59,522 bases of DNA from Arachnopeziza araneosa (lineage: Eukaryota; Ascomycota; Leotiomycetes; Helotiales; Arachnopezizaceae): NCBI GenBank assembly GCA_003988855.1, contig QYAI01000157.1, forward strand, positions 1-59,522. Direction: 5' to 3'. A program made the position numbers and the translations under genes. The notes below the pieces were generated by a model. The model worked only from the letters and a program-made list of their open reading frames with translations, was not told the origin of the DNA and did no database searches. This document shows positions 10,367 through 20,907 of this stretch, in pieces. Numbering within the stretch: position 1 is the stretch's first letter; every line of letters starts with the position of its first letter.

Positions 10367-12307
10367 TCACGCCGTGTCTCTTCCCAAGCCCTCCTTGTAT
10401 CGAGCCAGACATCTTTCTCTAGCCATTTTATGCTCCACAATCCTTTTGGGGTATCCAGCCTTCTTAGCCTCAACTCCTTTGCCTCTCCCATACGGATCAT
10501 GGATTGCTTTCCCTTGTATGCCCTTCAGCTCCGGAACCCACTTTCGAATAAAATCTCCGTCGGCGTCAAACTTCTCACTCTGCAACTCGGGGTTGAAGAT
10601 CCGAAAGTACGGCTGAGGATCTGCCCCTGTACTCGCCGAGAAGCCCCATCCTCCGTTGTTGGATGCAAAGTCACCGTCGATCAGATGTTCCATGAAATAC
10701 TTCTCGCCCATCCTCCAGTCGAGCAAGAGATGCTTTGCAAGAAAGCTGGCGACGACCATCCTCACGCGGTTATGCATCCAGCCCATCGTGTTCAACTGCC
10801 TCATGGCAGCATCCACAATTGGATAACCTGTCTGTCCGTTTTGCCAAGCTTGAAAGTGTTCATCGTTGTACTCCCACTGGATATTGCTGTACTCTGGCTT
10901 GAATGGCTTGTTCATACATACATATGGCCACTGGCACAACACGTGCTTGTAGAAATCTCGCCATGCGACTTCAGAGATCCATGTTTGGATGCCTTGGCTA
11001 CCTCCGTCGAGCTTCTTCGTCGTGTTGTGATCTCTCGCTGTTCGCACCGCGGTCCTTGCCGAGAGGGTTCCCGCGGAGAGATGGACCGAGAGATTGGAGG
11101 TTGCGGCCTGCGCTGGGAAATTGCGGAGGTCTTGGTAATCGCGTATCCTTTCATTACTAAACTTCTTGAGGCGGTCTTGAGCTTCATGTTCGCCAGCGGG
11201 CCAGAGGCTGCGGAAGCGCTTCTCTTCCTCCGCTGTGAGACGCTTGTTTGGTGGAGCATCTGGGATCTCCTTGTCAAATAACTCTTTGAATTGCGATTGA
11301 GCGGAGGCGGGATTCTTGCTCGGAGGATCATAGAGATCGAGTATCGATGGATCGGCGTGTACATGTGCAACCCACGCCCTAAACCAAGGCGTGTAGACGC
11401 TATATTGTTTTCCACTGCCGCTCACTAGTGCCCTAGGAGCCACCACACAGGTGTCCGCCAGTACATCAAAGGCCCTATCTTGTTTCGCCAGACCCCTGAC
11501 CATCTCTGCCTCCCTCCTCAGCTCATCGACTTCGTATTCGGCATTTGTAAAAAGGTGATTGGCGCCCCATTCCCGCATCAATTCCTCTACTCTCGCTGGT
11601 ATCCGTTTTCTCCTCTCTACCGTCTCCACATAGAGTGGTATATCCAGTCTCCCCAGGTCCTGCTTCAACACGGCCAGCGTCCGCAATGTGAAATCCACCC
11701 GCACAGGCGAAGTCAGATGGGCTTCCCAATCTTGTGGGCTAGCAATATAGATGCATATCAAGGGAACCCCTCCTTCCTTGGCTTTTTTGCTGGCAAGATG
11801 CAAGGCATGGTTATCTCTGGTTCGCAGATCATTCTTGAACCAATGCACCACACTACCTCCCAACTTGATCCTCTCCCTTTGCTCCCTCGTATCTGCCAAT
11901 GCGTGATATAGTTCCTCAATCGGTCGCGGTAGAGCGTCACTGTTGTATGCCTGCGCTCGAGCATTCGACATCTCGTGGGGATAGTACTTCCGTAGAACTA
12001 TGCCCGCACTAGCTCCCTCTTCGTGGTTTGGATGCGGTGCACGCAGCGGGTCGCTGGAGGAGGGTCTGCCATTGGCTTTGGCTTTCTTCGTGCCATTGGT
12101 ATCAAGTGGCTCTGGAGCTTTGCGTTTGAGGCTCGGGTTGGATTTCTTGGGTGGCATTGTGAGGCGGATCGATGTTGTGAAGCTGATAGCTTGTCCCCAG
12201 AGTAATTGGGTTGGCAGGAAGAATTTAGTTCTCGGGGAGAGATGTTGAAGAAATGTCACGCTTCTTGCAACAGTGATTCGACCGAGGACAGGGTAGGTCA
12301 CGAACAT
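10367..12307 (-). CDS. Deoxyribodipyrimidine (CPD) photolyase, class I, probable dual targeting
   Basis: Single-exon photolyase of 646 residues that repairs UV-made cyclobutane dimers using FAD and blue light. The photolyase alpha/beta domain opens with VVHWFKNDLRTRDN (about 153-166). The FAD domain carries TSNLSVHLSAGTLSAR (403-418), WISEVAWRDFY (443-453), GYPIVDAAMRQLNTMGWMHNR (494-514, an essentially invariant block) and the class I signature GWGFSASTGADPQPYFRIFNP (553-573). Two starts matter. The ATG at 12307 adds 50 residues with no Asp or Glu, several Arg and many Ser/Thr/Leu, a typical mitochondrial presequence. The ATG at 12157 starts MPPKKS and is followed by basic clusters (LKRK, KKAK), like a nuclear signal. 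Fungal photolyases are known to act in both compartments. A cryptochrome role is less likely given the closeness to CPD photolyases. Confidence 0.95.
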   Translation of the reverse strand: MFVTYPVLGRITVARSVTFLQHLSPRTKFFLPTQLLWGQAISFTTSIRLTMPPKKSNPSLKRKAPEPLDTNGTKKAKANGRPSSSDPLRAPHPNHEEGASAGIVLRKYYPHEMSNARAQAYNSDALPRPIEELYHALADTREQRERIKLGGSVVHWFKNDLRTRDNHALHLASKKAKEGGVPLICIYIASPQDWEAHLTSPVRVDFTLRTLAVLKQDLGRLDIPLYVETVERRKRIPARVEELMREWGANHLFTNAEYEVDELRREAEMVRGLAKQDRAFDVLADTCVVAPRALVSGSGKQYSVYTPWFRAWVAHVHADPSILDLYDPPSKNPASAQSQFKELFDKEIPDAPPNKRLTAEEEKRFRSLWPAGEHEAQDRLKKFSNERIRDYQDLRNFPAQAATSNLSVHLSAGTLSARTAVRTARDHNTTKKLDGGSQGIQTWISEVAWRDFYKHVLCQWPYVCMNKPFKPEYSNIQWEYNDEHFQAWQNGQTGYPIVDAAMRQLNTMGWMHNRVRMVVASFLAKHLLLDWRMGEKYFMEHLIDGDFASNNGGWGFSASTGADPQPYFRIFNPELQSEKFDADGDFIRKWVPELKGIQGKAIHDPYGRGKGVEAKKAGYPKRIVEHKMARERCLARYKEGLGRDTA

Positions 12308-12879
12308 TCAGCAAAGATGCGTCGTTGGAATGTTGATATTTACTTGAAGATGTTTCGCGACGCGCGAGTCGTTGACATCATCATTTCTCTAGCGCGAAAA
12401 TCAAAATAGAAACGTCCTGTGAGAGCACTATTGTTTTATCACTAGTCTCAAAGTGTGGGAATGGTACATATTTTGTTCATGCTACACCTACCCGCGCCAC
12501 AACTCCATCTTTATCATACAAATGAAATCTTCCAAACCATGAAGAATACAAACATGCGGAACCGTACCAACTCCGAGGTATGCAGGATGAAATGCGTATT
12601 ACCGTCAAAATGCCACGCTACAATGCAGTCCTCCTTGGAACTCCTTCCCTCTTACTAGTGCTTGCGATTTTGAGACCCTTCTTTAACTCCGAGTACATGT
12701 ACCCATGTCATAAAGATGACTGCCAAACGCCGGTGATGATGTGCGTAGTGTGTATGAATGCTGGCAGCAACAAAAGAAAAATGATAGCCAATTGACCTGT
12801 AGATGTAGATGGTGCGATGGTCGCTGTGTCAAGGCAAATGTGATGGTCGTAGGGCTGATGCACTTTTCCGTCGACAGCA
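12308..12879. other. Intergenic: photolyase promoter and LicD-gene 3' flank
   Basis: Both flanking genes are on the minus strand. No gene seen; short frames only. Confidence 0.5.
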
Positions 12880-14285
12880 TTATTGCTTTCCAGCCTCTCT
12901 TCTTTTCTCCCGCCTGTTTCTCATCTCTAATTCTGCTTGCTTTCTCCCTTCTTCCATCTTAACTTTCAACGCTTCGAATTTGCTCGCTGGATCTGAGGGG
13001 CTCTGGTTGTCATCAACCTTAGGTATATTATCAACCTTGGGAATGTCATCAGTCTTGGGCTGTTTAATGACTGGCGGATTATCCTTGGGTTTGTCGTCGG
13101 GTTTATTAATCTTGGCTTGTGTCCCGATCTTCTTCGGGACAGGAATCCATTCTAGTTTATCCTCATCGAAGTGGTGGCTAAAACGTCAGTAAAGAACAAC
13201 ATGCGTAAGAAAGAGGGGAATCACCCTTCAAAGTCGACTACTGTCAAAGCCTTCTCTTGATATTCGGCTTCTAGAATTTCTTTGTAGGCAAATGGAATCT
13301 TGGCAGGCGTGCCCTCGAAGAAGGTATCTCGCAAGGGAAAGATGTATGAGTCCTGGAACAGGTCAGCAGGTGGTAAAGACGAAGCAGATGATGCGCACCC
13401 GATATTCATGGCCATCTTTGCAACTTAACATGCCCTCGCCTGCTGGGTGGGTGTGATTATAACGTGCGGTCGTGATGTCAATGAACAATCCACTCGTAGT
13501 ATCCACCCATCTCGCATCAATCACATTCAGCTTGTCCGACTGATCTCGATTGACATAGTGTGGATTGATCTCCAGCATGTAGTCTCTGCCCTCGGGAATG
13601 CGTGGGGTCTTGTAGTGGAAGACGGACATGTTATAATAGGAGGCGAGGTAGTGCATGGAGGCCTCGGAGACTTGCACATCGGAATCAGAGTCCCACGGGA
13701 GGATCTGCGAGGATTCGTTAGCAATTCACGATGGACATTCGTTACGTCGGCGCAGCAGACCTTGCGATTCCACCACCATCCCAGTAATGTGCCATGCATC
13801 AACCAAGTCTCGACGCCGATATCTGAGAAGGTGGCCAGGTAGGTCTGGATGAGGTTGGATAACGCCTGTCTCCGTTCGCGATATCCCAATTGATGGTCTG
13901 CAAAGCTGCGGGGAGAAAGTCAGCGTGTGGCCGGCGGGCATACATTGATCTAGCAAGTGATCACGTACCGGCCATCATAATGCGGATGGAAGCTGTGTAG
14001 CAATGTTAGTCCGCGGTCGTGTCATCGCAATCGAAGTAGTACTTACACGCTCTCGTCTGAAGCAAAAGGGTGGTTAGCCTTGGCAATCATGGGGGGAGGG
14101 GGGAAATCGCACACGCGACAGAGCAGCAACTCACGGAAATATTTGCCCTTGGGATCGCCTCTCTTCCCACTCATGTCCTTGTGCATGGTCGTGCGGACAG
14201 AGAAGAAGTCAGCATCACGCTTCTGGATAGCCAAGCCCGAGATCAGGTTGGGCAGAGCCAGCAGCGACAGCCATAAGAGGCGCAT
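12880..14285 (-). CDS. Secreted LicD-family protein (Mnn4-like phosphotransferase)
   Basis: Seven exons: 14285-14135, 14056-14047, 13992-13969, 13905-13761, 13704-13399, 13352-13225 and 13177-12880, together 1062 bases or 353 residues in frame. The start MRLLWLSLLALPNLISGLA is a signal peptide, so it enters the secretory pathway. The LicD core is split by intron 4: MHGTLLGWWWNRK then ILPWDSDSDVQV, matching the HGTLLG...PWDxDxD pattern of LicD nucleotidyl/phosphotransferases. LicD transfers phosphocholine in bacteria; fungal relatives such as Mnn4 promote mannosylphosphate addition to glycans, the likely role here. The C-terminus is Lys/Glu-rich with IPKVDN-type repeats. Exons 2 and 3 are only 10 and 24 bases, yet skipping them would break the conserved FHESVFHPHYDGRF segment. 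Confidence 0.88.
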
Positions 14286-15010
14286 GCTGAAGTGGTGAGG
14301 GTTTGCAGGATGTTGGCACGCAGCAGCGTCCTGTCCACAGCAGATCTTAGAGTTTATGGCTGCGCTTGGCAGGAACAGCGAGAAGCGACTGCCGGCTTGG
14401 CAACTGTCAGCCAAGGAGGGCGATGGTTGGAGCGGCGTCGGCGTGGTTGGTGGTGTTCTGAAGGGGTTGCAGAAAAGGGCGAGAAAAGGGCGAGAAAAGG
14501 GTCTGGGGGATGCCAAGAGATATGGGAGATTTGGGAGGATCAGCGAAGGTTAAGAAGGAAAAGGAAGAAGGACGGCAGAGTGGAGGAGAGAACAAGAGTG
14601 GTGCTGGGATGCCTTGAATGAGCGGCAGACTAATGTCCCCTTTTAGCGGTGCGAAGGAGGAGGGCAGAATGGCGAATAAAAAAGGGCGGATGTGCTCAGC
14701 TCGTCCGAGCAACGGTCATTGGAGCAGGTTTGGTGGACAATGGGCAGCAGCGACGAGGGCGTTTTTGTCGACCCGTTACGACGTGAATCGGTGGTGGTGG
14801 AGACTAAATAAAGTACAGCGACTTGGGGGGGGGGAGGGGGGCCACGAACGGTATGCAGGGGGGGGTTGGTTGCTGCTAAATTCGCTGGACCATGCCTAGG
14901 TGTTTGACAATGGAGGAGCTTAGTCGAGATGCCATGAATAGGTGGGTGTTTGGTAGAAAAATGATGGAGGGTAAGATGAGGATGAGTGTCAATGAAGCGC
15001 TGACATTGTC

Positions 15011-15066
15011 CTCTTGCTCGCTCTTGCTCGCTCTTCCTCGCTCTTCCTCGCTCTTCCTCGCTCTCC
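15011..15066. repeat. 10-bp tandem repeat (CTCTTSCTCG)
   Basis: About five and a half units, the first two with TTG and the next three with TTC. Confidence 0.9.
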
Positions 15067-15375
15067 TGACTCCCCCCTCGCCCTCGTAAATTCTTTCCCA
15101 CCACCAACGCCCCCAATCTTAGCACTGTCTCGGGGCGCCAAATCAACGCGCCAATTTTGGTTTTCCTTATTATTGACCGTTGCGTCGTGCAATGCGAATA
15201 TCGGTCAACACCTACCCCTATCCGCGCAAAACCACACCACCCAGCGTCGTCTCCCTCCCTCCCTCCCTCCCTCTAATCGTGGTCGCGTGCAGATGATGCT
15301 AATGCAGATGCCCCCAGCGATCGTTGTTCCCCTTGAGCGAGGGCTGACGCGGCCTGAGAGCGCGCAGGGATGAAG

Positions 15376-15402
15376 GCTAAGCTTTTTGACGAAAAGCTTA
15401 GC
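15376..15402. repeat. Perfect 11-bp inverted repeat with 5-base loop
   Basis: GCTAAGCTTTT at 15376-15386 is mirrored by AAAAGCTTAGC at 15392-15402 around a TGACG loop. It could fold in RNA or bind a dimeric protein. Isolated and of unknown role. Confidence 0.85.
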
Positions 15403-17091
15403 TACGCCATGGGCCCCCTTTTCGGGTCTCCGGTGAGGTGAGTCCTGCCCCAATGCAACCTTCCCTTTTCCTCCGCCCTGCCTGGGATACGCTATGTCAA
15501 TATTGGTGACACGGGACCAGAGCGTGTGGCGCTCCATGGCCGCACCCGAGACTGATGCTGGACCGTGGAAACACCGGCTTCTAGAAGTCAAGCCTTGGGC
15601 GTTCAAGCGTGGGAGGACTGAGTGGGAATGACGGTGCGCAATGCGATGACTACATTTGCCATGGCAATAATGCTCTCCTGATACGAACACTGCGTTGCGA
15701 ACTGAACTGAACCGAACCAAACAGAACACCAGAGCCCGTTTCCTCTCCTGACGCCAATGTCCCCACTGGTGTTGCTCAGCTCACCTTGAAACAGACCACC
15801 GCGCTCGATCGAGCATCATCCTCCATCCATACCAATATCACTCAAGAACTGGTCCCTCTACCTCACAGTACGTACCTCCCGTCCCGGAAGAACCACGTCA
15901 CACACACACGTGAGCAGTTTCATGTTGAAAGCTCTAACGCCTGCTCCCTGGGCGGATTCGCCTTCCGTCGCCTTCTCATGTCCCTTTATCCGGCACTTCT
16001 TCACTGCACACTTTATCTCATGAATTGGCCCTCCAACCACCTTCCTCAGCATCATTTCGTGCAGCGGGTCTTCCCATCACTTTTCTCTCGTCTTAATATC
16101 AAACCTGATCTCGCCGCGCTTCCGAACCAACCCAGTGGAAGCATGCATACTTCGTTTATCTCACATTCCACTATGGAATGTCAGCCGAGTATATTACACT
16201 CAGATCTCATGTGAGATGCGCATTCGTCATCCATTCTTGTCGAGAGCATTTGGAAATGAGCCTCAAGCATCAAGCATCAAGCATCAAACAACTTTAATCT
16301 TAGCCTTAGAATCGAATGACGTTTCATCCAGTCGGTGCCGCCCGAAGCCTGCTTCATCTTTCATTCTGCAATTAAGCATGCCGCATCTCTTATTTGCAAA
16401 GTCACGTGGGTTCCACTCATCGCCTACTCCCTGGAAATCAATACTCTGTACCTGGAGCTCAATATCTATGAAATTGCCTAGAAAATCTTCCAAGCTCTGC
16501 TCTTTACACAAGGTACGTACTCTCGTACGTACTCCATTCTTGTCATCCGGTCTCTTCTGTCCACAAGACGCTTTGAATGCAACCAAGGTTCAAGTTCCAC
16601 TTCATCTAAACCTTCCTTTCCCATACACACAACGGGTCGCCACAATTCTCGGAAGCCCTTGGATTGGTTTTTATCCACTGCTTGATTTGCACGTTCGCGC
16701 AACTTGAACCCAGTCAAAACGCCAATCTCTTCGGCCGGAAGGGATTCCGAACTGCCAATTGACCTGGTATTTCAACCACAGCTTCATTTCTTCCACAAAC
16801 CACAGATGCTCCACCCCCAGATGGATAATTTTATCATCCTGTAGCATGAATTTCTCTCGAATATCCAATGCTTTGCATCTCTTTCGCATCTCTGTCCAAG
16901 AGATGAGCGGTTTCATTGCCCTTTCCACACTTCAGCCTAAGGTGTTGAGTTTCACACCCCAGAATGGGTTTGGTTGGAAAGAAGTTCGGTTTGCATAGAC
17001 CTTTTGCCCTTCGCTGTTCAAGAGAACTTCCTGGTCGCCGACCGGAGACGGCACGCTCATCTCCCCTGCATCGTGTTAGCATTAGCCACTT

Positions 17092-17973
17092 CTATCGGCG
17101 GCTTTTCGTCCTACCACGAAATATTTCAATAGCTGATACCAGAGGTAACAGCAAGAGCAAAAGGGTCAGGAGCTGCCCAAAATTCCAGTCTCTCTCTCCA
17201 GTATCGCTGAGGGGCAAATTGGGCGTTCCAAATGCTTGGCTCAACAACATGACTCTCACTGCAGCTCCGACCCCAATCCCGACCAGAACAAGTAAACCTA
17301 CGACTTGAATGATGATGGTCCATCTCCTCTGCCTGAAATGGAGATACCAGACTCCCACGGCAAAGAAGATGCATTGCCCAGCGATCACCGCCACGGTCCC
17401 GACGATCGAGACGCCTGCATTTGCTGCTGCTCCACGCGACTCGACCTTCCATACACACGCGATCGGAAGTGTAGGCTGAAGATTCTTCATCACAGTCATG
17501 AGAACAAAGATCCCGCTTACAGCACTCAGGGACAGATTGACAAACATGAAGAATTGTCTCAGCCACCGCAGTACCCAATCTCGCTTGAAATCATTGACCA
17601 GCGCCAGCAAAGTTGAAATGTGAGTCGCGGTTGAGAGCAGCGAGAGCATCCATACAATGAAAAAGTGGTATGGGACCATAGACTTCATCTTGGCGAGCGC
17701 GACACACTGGATCCCGATGCCAGTGATGATTTGCTGGTCGGAAAGTGAGAGCAGCAATTTGCGAATCACTTTCGCCTCTCGGTTACGGAGGGAATGAAGA
17801 ACAATGATTGCAGACATGAGAAGGGAGATGCCAGCAGTGATGATGAAAGAGAGGAGGACCTGGTTTAGGGTTAGCGATTTCATGTAAACAACCAAAACAC
17901 CTACGCCTGCGCCTGCAACCCCAGAATCGGTGCTCGCTGAGCTTGGAACTATCGTGCAATTGGAATTCGACAT
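17092..17973 (-). CDS. Multi-pass integral membrane protein (fungal GPCR-like), unknown function
   Basis: Single visible exon of 293 residues from the ATG at 17973 (MSNSNCTIV). An in-frame TTG nine bases upstream is not used. After a short Ser/Thr/Gly-rich N-terminus there are about seven hydrophobic segments, including LLSFIITAGISLLMSAIIV, YHFFIVWMLSLLSTATHIS, FFMFVNLSLSAVSGIFVLM, and a last one (LLTLLLLLLPLVSAIEIF) close to the C-terminus. The blocks SLSDQQIITGIGIQ and LLALVNDFKRDWVLRWLRQ are typical of a widespread, uncharacterised ascomycete family. A plausible intron in the 5' UTR precedes the start (GTAAGT at about 18016-18021, CTTGAAAG near 17990). Basic residues at the extreme C-terminus (GRTKSRR) suggest a cytosolic tail. 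Confidence 0.75.
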   Translation of the reverse strand: MSNSNCTIVPSSASTDSGVAGAGVGVLVVYMKSLTLNQVLLSFIITAGISLLMSAIIVLHSLRNREAKVIRKLLLSLSDQQIITGIGIQCVALAKMKSMVPYHFFIVWMLSLLSTATHISTLLALVNDFKRDWVLRWLRQFFMFVNLSLSAVSGIFVLMTVMKNLQPTLPIACVWKVESRGAAANAGVSIVGTVAVIAGQCIFFAVGVWYLHFRQRRWTIIIQVVGLLVLVGIGVGAAVRVMLLSQAFGTPNLPLSDTGERDWNFGQLLTLLLLLLPLVSAIEIFRGRTKSRR

Positions 17974-19205
17974 TTTGGGCAATACCTTTCAAGTGAGAGA
18001 TGGAGAAGGCGAGAACTTACATATGAAAGATCTGAGGCTGAGCATGCTTGGCAGCAAGGATGAAATACACGTCAATTAGATGTGGACAAGATGGTTCGTG
18101 TGTTGAAACAAGATCTTCGCCATGACGAGCCTCGCTTGCTGAGGCATTGGTAGTCAGCTTTCGACGAGCGTCAGGAGTTTGCAGCAGTAAGCGCCGCGGC
18201 GACAAGTGGTACAGCTACGATTTCTATCGACGTTGGTCGTTTTACAACTAAGGCTTTGTTACCGGTAGTCACCTCGTGTGTTTGTTCGAGCATATCGAAG
18301 CAGGTGATGCGCCAATATCCCACTCAACGGTAGTCGCAAGCCACCCCCTCAGCCAACCAGTCACCTCTCTGATTGAAAATGGCATGATAATCATCAAATC
18401 CTATTGGGCCTTGCCCGCTGCTCTAGATGATTGAGACCAGCAGAACTCCTGAATATCTCCAGCCTGAGTAATCTCTTCAAAGTCAGTCCTTGCCAATTTC
18501 TCCGCTGAACCTGAGAGGTAAGATGGAGAGGGACTTGTGATAATTACTAAGGGTGGCCGACGATTTGTCCACCGGGGTTTATCTTCTGTGCATGTAATCG
18601 GAATGATTTCCGTACTCTCTAAAAGATTCCTGCCACGGGAAATGGTCCCGAGTAGTCTTGGTAATACCTCACTTGCAAGCTGTGAAACCCTCTCTCATCT
18701 CAGTCATGTAGTACGCACTCCATCCCGAGAAGGATATGGGAAGATATACAAAGGATTCAAAAGTCGCTTCTCGTCATGAAAAATCTCTCATTCATCTTGG
18801 CGGAGATCCCTGCAGGAACGGATTGCCCCACCATCGAAACTGAAAATTCGACAATCTCATAGAGTCATCCTTCCCCACGCCCTTCGTGCCGACCAGTAAT
18901 CGTGATCAGCTACTGAATATATATGTACGACTCTATCTTCATCTTCGGAGCCATGCAACTTTCAAGTTACACCTTCTCGTCCGGTCATACAGGTAATGTA
19001 ACCTGCGCCCGCAGGGCAATGAACCGGTGGCCAATGTACTGCGAACCCGAGTCCTACCCACCCTTCTAGCAGAGGAGGAGGTTGTTCTCCGTCGCAAAGA
19101 TTGGTCTGAGAGTATACGGTTACACTTGATCTGGATAATGCCAGCGAAAGAATCATGCTCCCTCTGCTCTTTGTAACTTGAAGGATCTAACTAACAGGAG
19201 ATAGA
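17974..19205. other. Intergenic: divergent promoters
   Basis: Lies between the minus-strand membrane protein and the plus-strand permease. No gene seen. Confidence 0.5.
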
Positions 19206-20907
19206 ATGGCTTCCCGCGACGAACAGATGACAGACGTTGAGAGGGCCAATGGCTTAGAGGATCCTCTCACTAACAAGAGCAAACACGATACCGCGCATGA
19301 TGCCTCGGTTGAGACCAGCGAACCTCTGCCCACCGATTACAAGGTCCTCCAATATACCAAACGAATCGAGCACTACTTTGGCCTAGAGGCTCGTGGTATA
19401 TACCGCGTGAAAGAGGACGAAAAAACAGCAAAGACAACCCTGAGTTTCATGCACATTGTGATTTTGTGGTTCTCGATCAATACTGCGTCCCAGAACATTA
19501 CCCTCGCGAGCATCGGACAAGAAGTTTATGGGCTAGGCTTCGTAGATGCAACGCTTTGTAGTGTTTTCGGTGCCATATTAGGAAGCATACCTGTTGCTTA
19601 CACAGCTGGATGGGGGCCGTGGAGCGGAAACCGAACAATGGTGTGGAAATTGTGATTTGAAATGACTAAACTGACTTTGAATCAGGTTTGCGCCAGGTTT
19701 ACCATGGGATGGTGGCCAGTCAAGATCTGCGTCCTGCTCAATCTGGTTGTTTTGATTGGATACTCCATGATCGATGCTGTCATTGCAGGACAGATTCTTT
19801 CGGCCGTTTCTTCGAATGGTAGTCTCACGGTCTCAGTTGGGATTGTTATCACAGCCATCATAACCTGGCTCGTCACCACTTTCGGCATCAAAATATTCCA
19901 TCACTATGAGAGGTAAGCTCTCTATTATGTTATAGACTAGTCACTAATATGTTAGGTACGCGTGGATACCTCAAAGCGCTGTGCTTCTCATCCTTGCTGG
20001 GTGTGCTGGCCCCAAGTTCGACATTTCCTCGCCGTCAACCGTAGAAGGTGCAACATTAGCAGGAAATCGTCTGACTTTCTTTTCAATCTGCCTCAGCGCG
20101 GCAATCACATATTCTCCAGGTGCAGCAGACTTTCTCGTCTACTGCGATCCTAAGATCGCCAATCGATGGAAAGTCTTTGCTGCAACCTTGATTGGCTTAT
20201 CATTCTCCTTCACATTTACATTCGTTCTCGGTACTGGATTAGCATCCGGAATCAACAATGATCCAACCTGGGAAGCTGCTGGAGCCGGATCTGGCGCCCT
20301 TATAGTTGCTGGCTACAATGGCCTTGGTAGTTTTGGAAAGTTCTGTTCCGTGGTCGCTGCCCTAGGTTTGATTGCCAACATGGTGGCACCGATATATTCC
20401 TCTGGCATTGATTTTCAAGTTCTGGGGAGATACTCAGCTGTGGTTCCTCGATTCATCTGGACGAGCGTTGCTGTCGTTATCTTCACTGTTTGTGGGCTGG
20501 CCGGAAGAAATCATCTATCAGCTATTTTCACCAACTTCTTGGCATTGATGGGCTATTGTAAGTTCAATTAGCGTTTCTTGGAAAATTCTAACTTGATAGG
20601 GGTTGTTATCTGGATTGCGATTACGCTAGAGGAAGAATTCATCTTCCGACGCCGAATGAAGCCGACCTTCGTCTGGAGTGATTGGGACAAGCAAGACAAA
20701 TTACCCATTGGCATTGCCGCACTCGTTGCTTTCTGTGTTGGCTGGGTAGGCGCAATTCTCTGCATGGCTCAGTATTACTTCATCGGGCCACTGTCAAAGC
20801 TGGTTGGTGACGATGGTGGAGATATGGGGAACTATGTAGGGTTTGCTTGGGCAGCACTAGTCTACCCACCTTTGAGATATTGGGAGCTTAAAAGGTTCGG
20901 TAGATAA
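19206..20907 (+). CDS. NCS1-family purine-cytosine permease
   Basis: Plasma-membrane proton symporter for purines and cytosine (FCY2/FcyB group). Four exons: 19206-19640, 19686-19912, 19956-20557 and 20600-20907, 1572 bases or 523 residues in frame. A hydrophilic N-terminus is followed by YTKRIEHYFGLEARGIYRV, the usual lead-in of this family, then FSINTASQNITLASIGQEVYG (TM1 region) and, across intron 1, GNRTMV-CARFTMGWWPVK (the family motif near TM3). About twelve hydrophobic segments follow. Near the end, EEEFIFRR and the DWDKQDKLPIGIAAL segment are typical. The donor of intron 1 (GTGTGG) is weak, but the joined protein matches the family across it. Substrate cannot be told from sequence alone. 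Confidence 0.9.

Larger units (their letters stand above)
14286..17091. other. 2.8-kb gene-free region with simple repeats
   Basis: No convincing gene on either strand. It contains G-runs at about 14824-14840 and 14857-14866, a 10-base repeat CTCTTCCTCG/CTCTTGCTCG at 15011-15066, a CCCT tract at 15251-15273, an 11-bp hairpin at 15376-15402, and TACGTACT repeats near 16514-16530. Pyrimidine-rich tracts upstream of the LicD gene (start 14285) suit a promoter and leader. Confidence 0.5.

Noticed and set aside
11480..11911. 143-codon plus-strand frame
   Set aside because: Antisense of the photolyase gene.
14407..15146. Several overlapping frames of 100-170 codons in 14.3-15.8 kb
   Set aside because: They arise from simple repeats and GC-rich tracts, contradict each other on both strands and have no recognisable motif.
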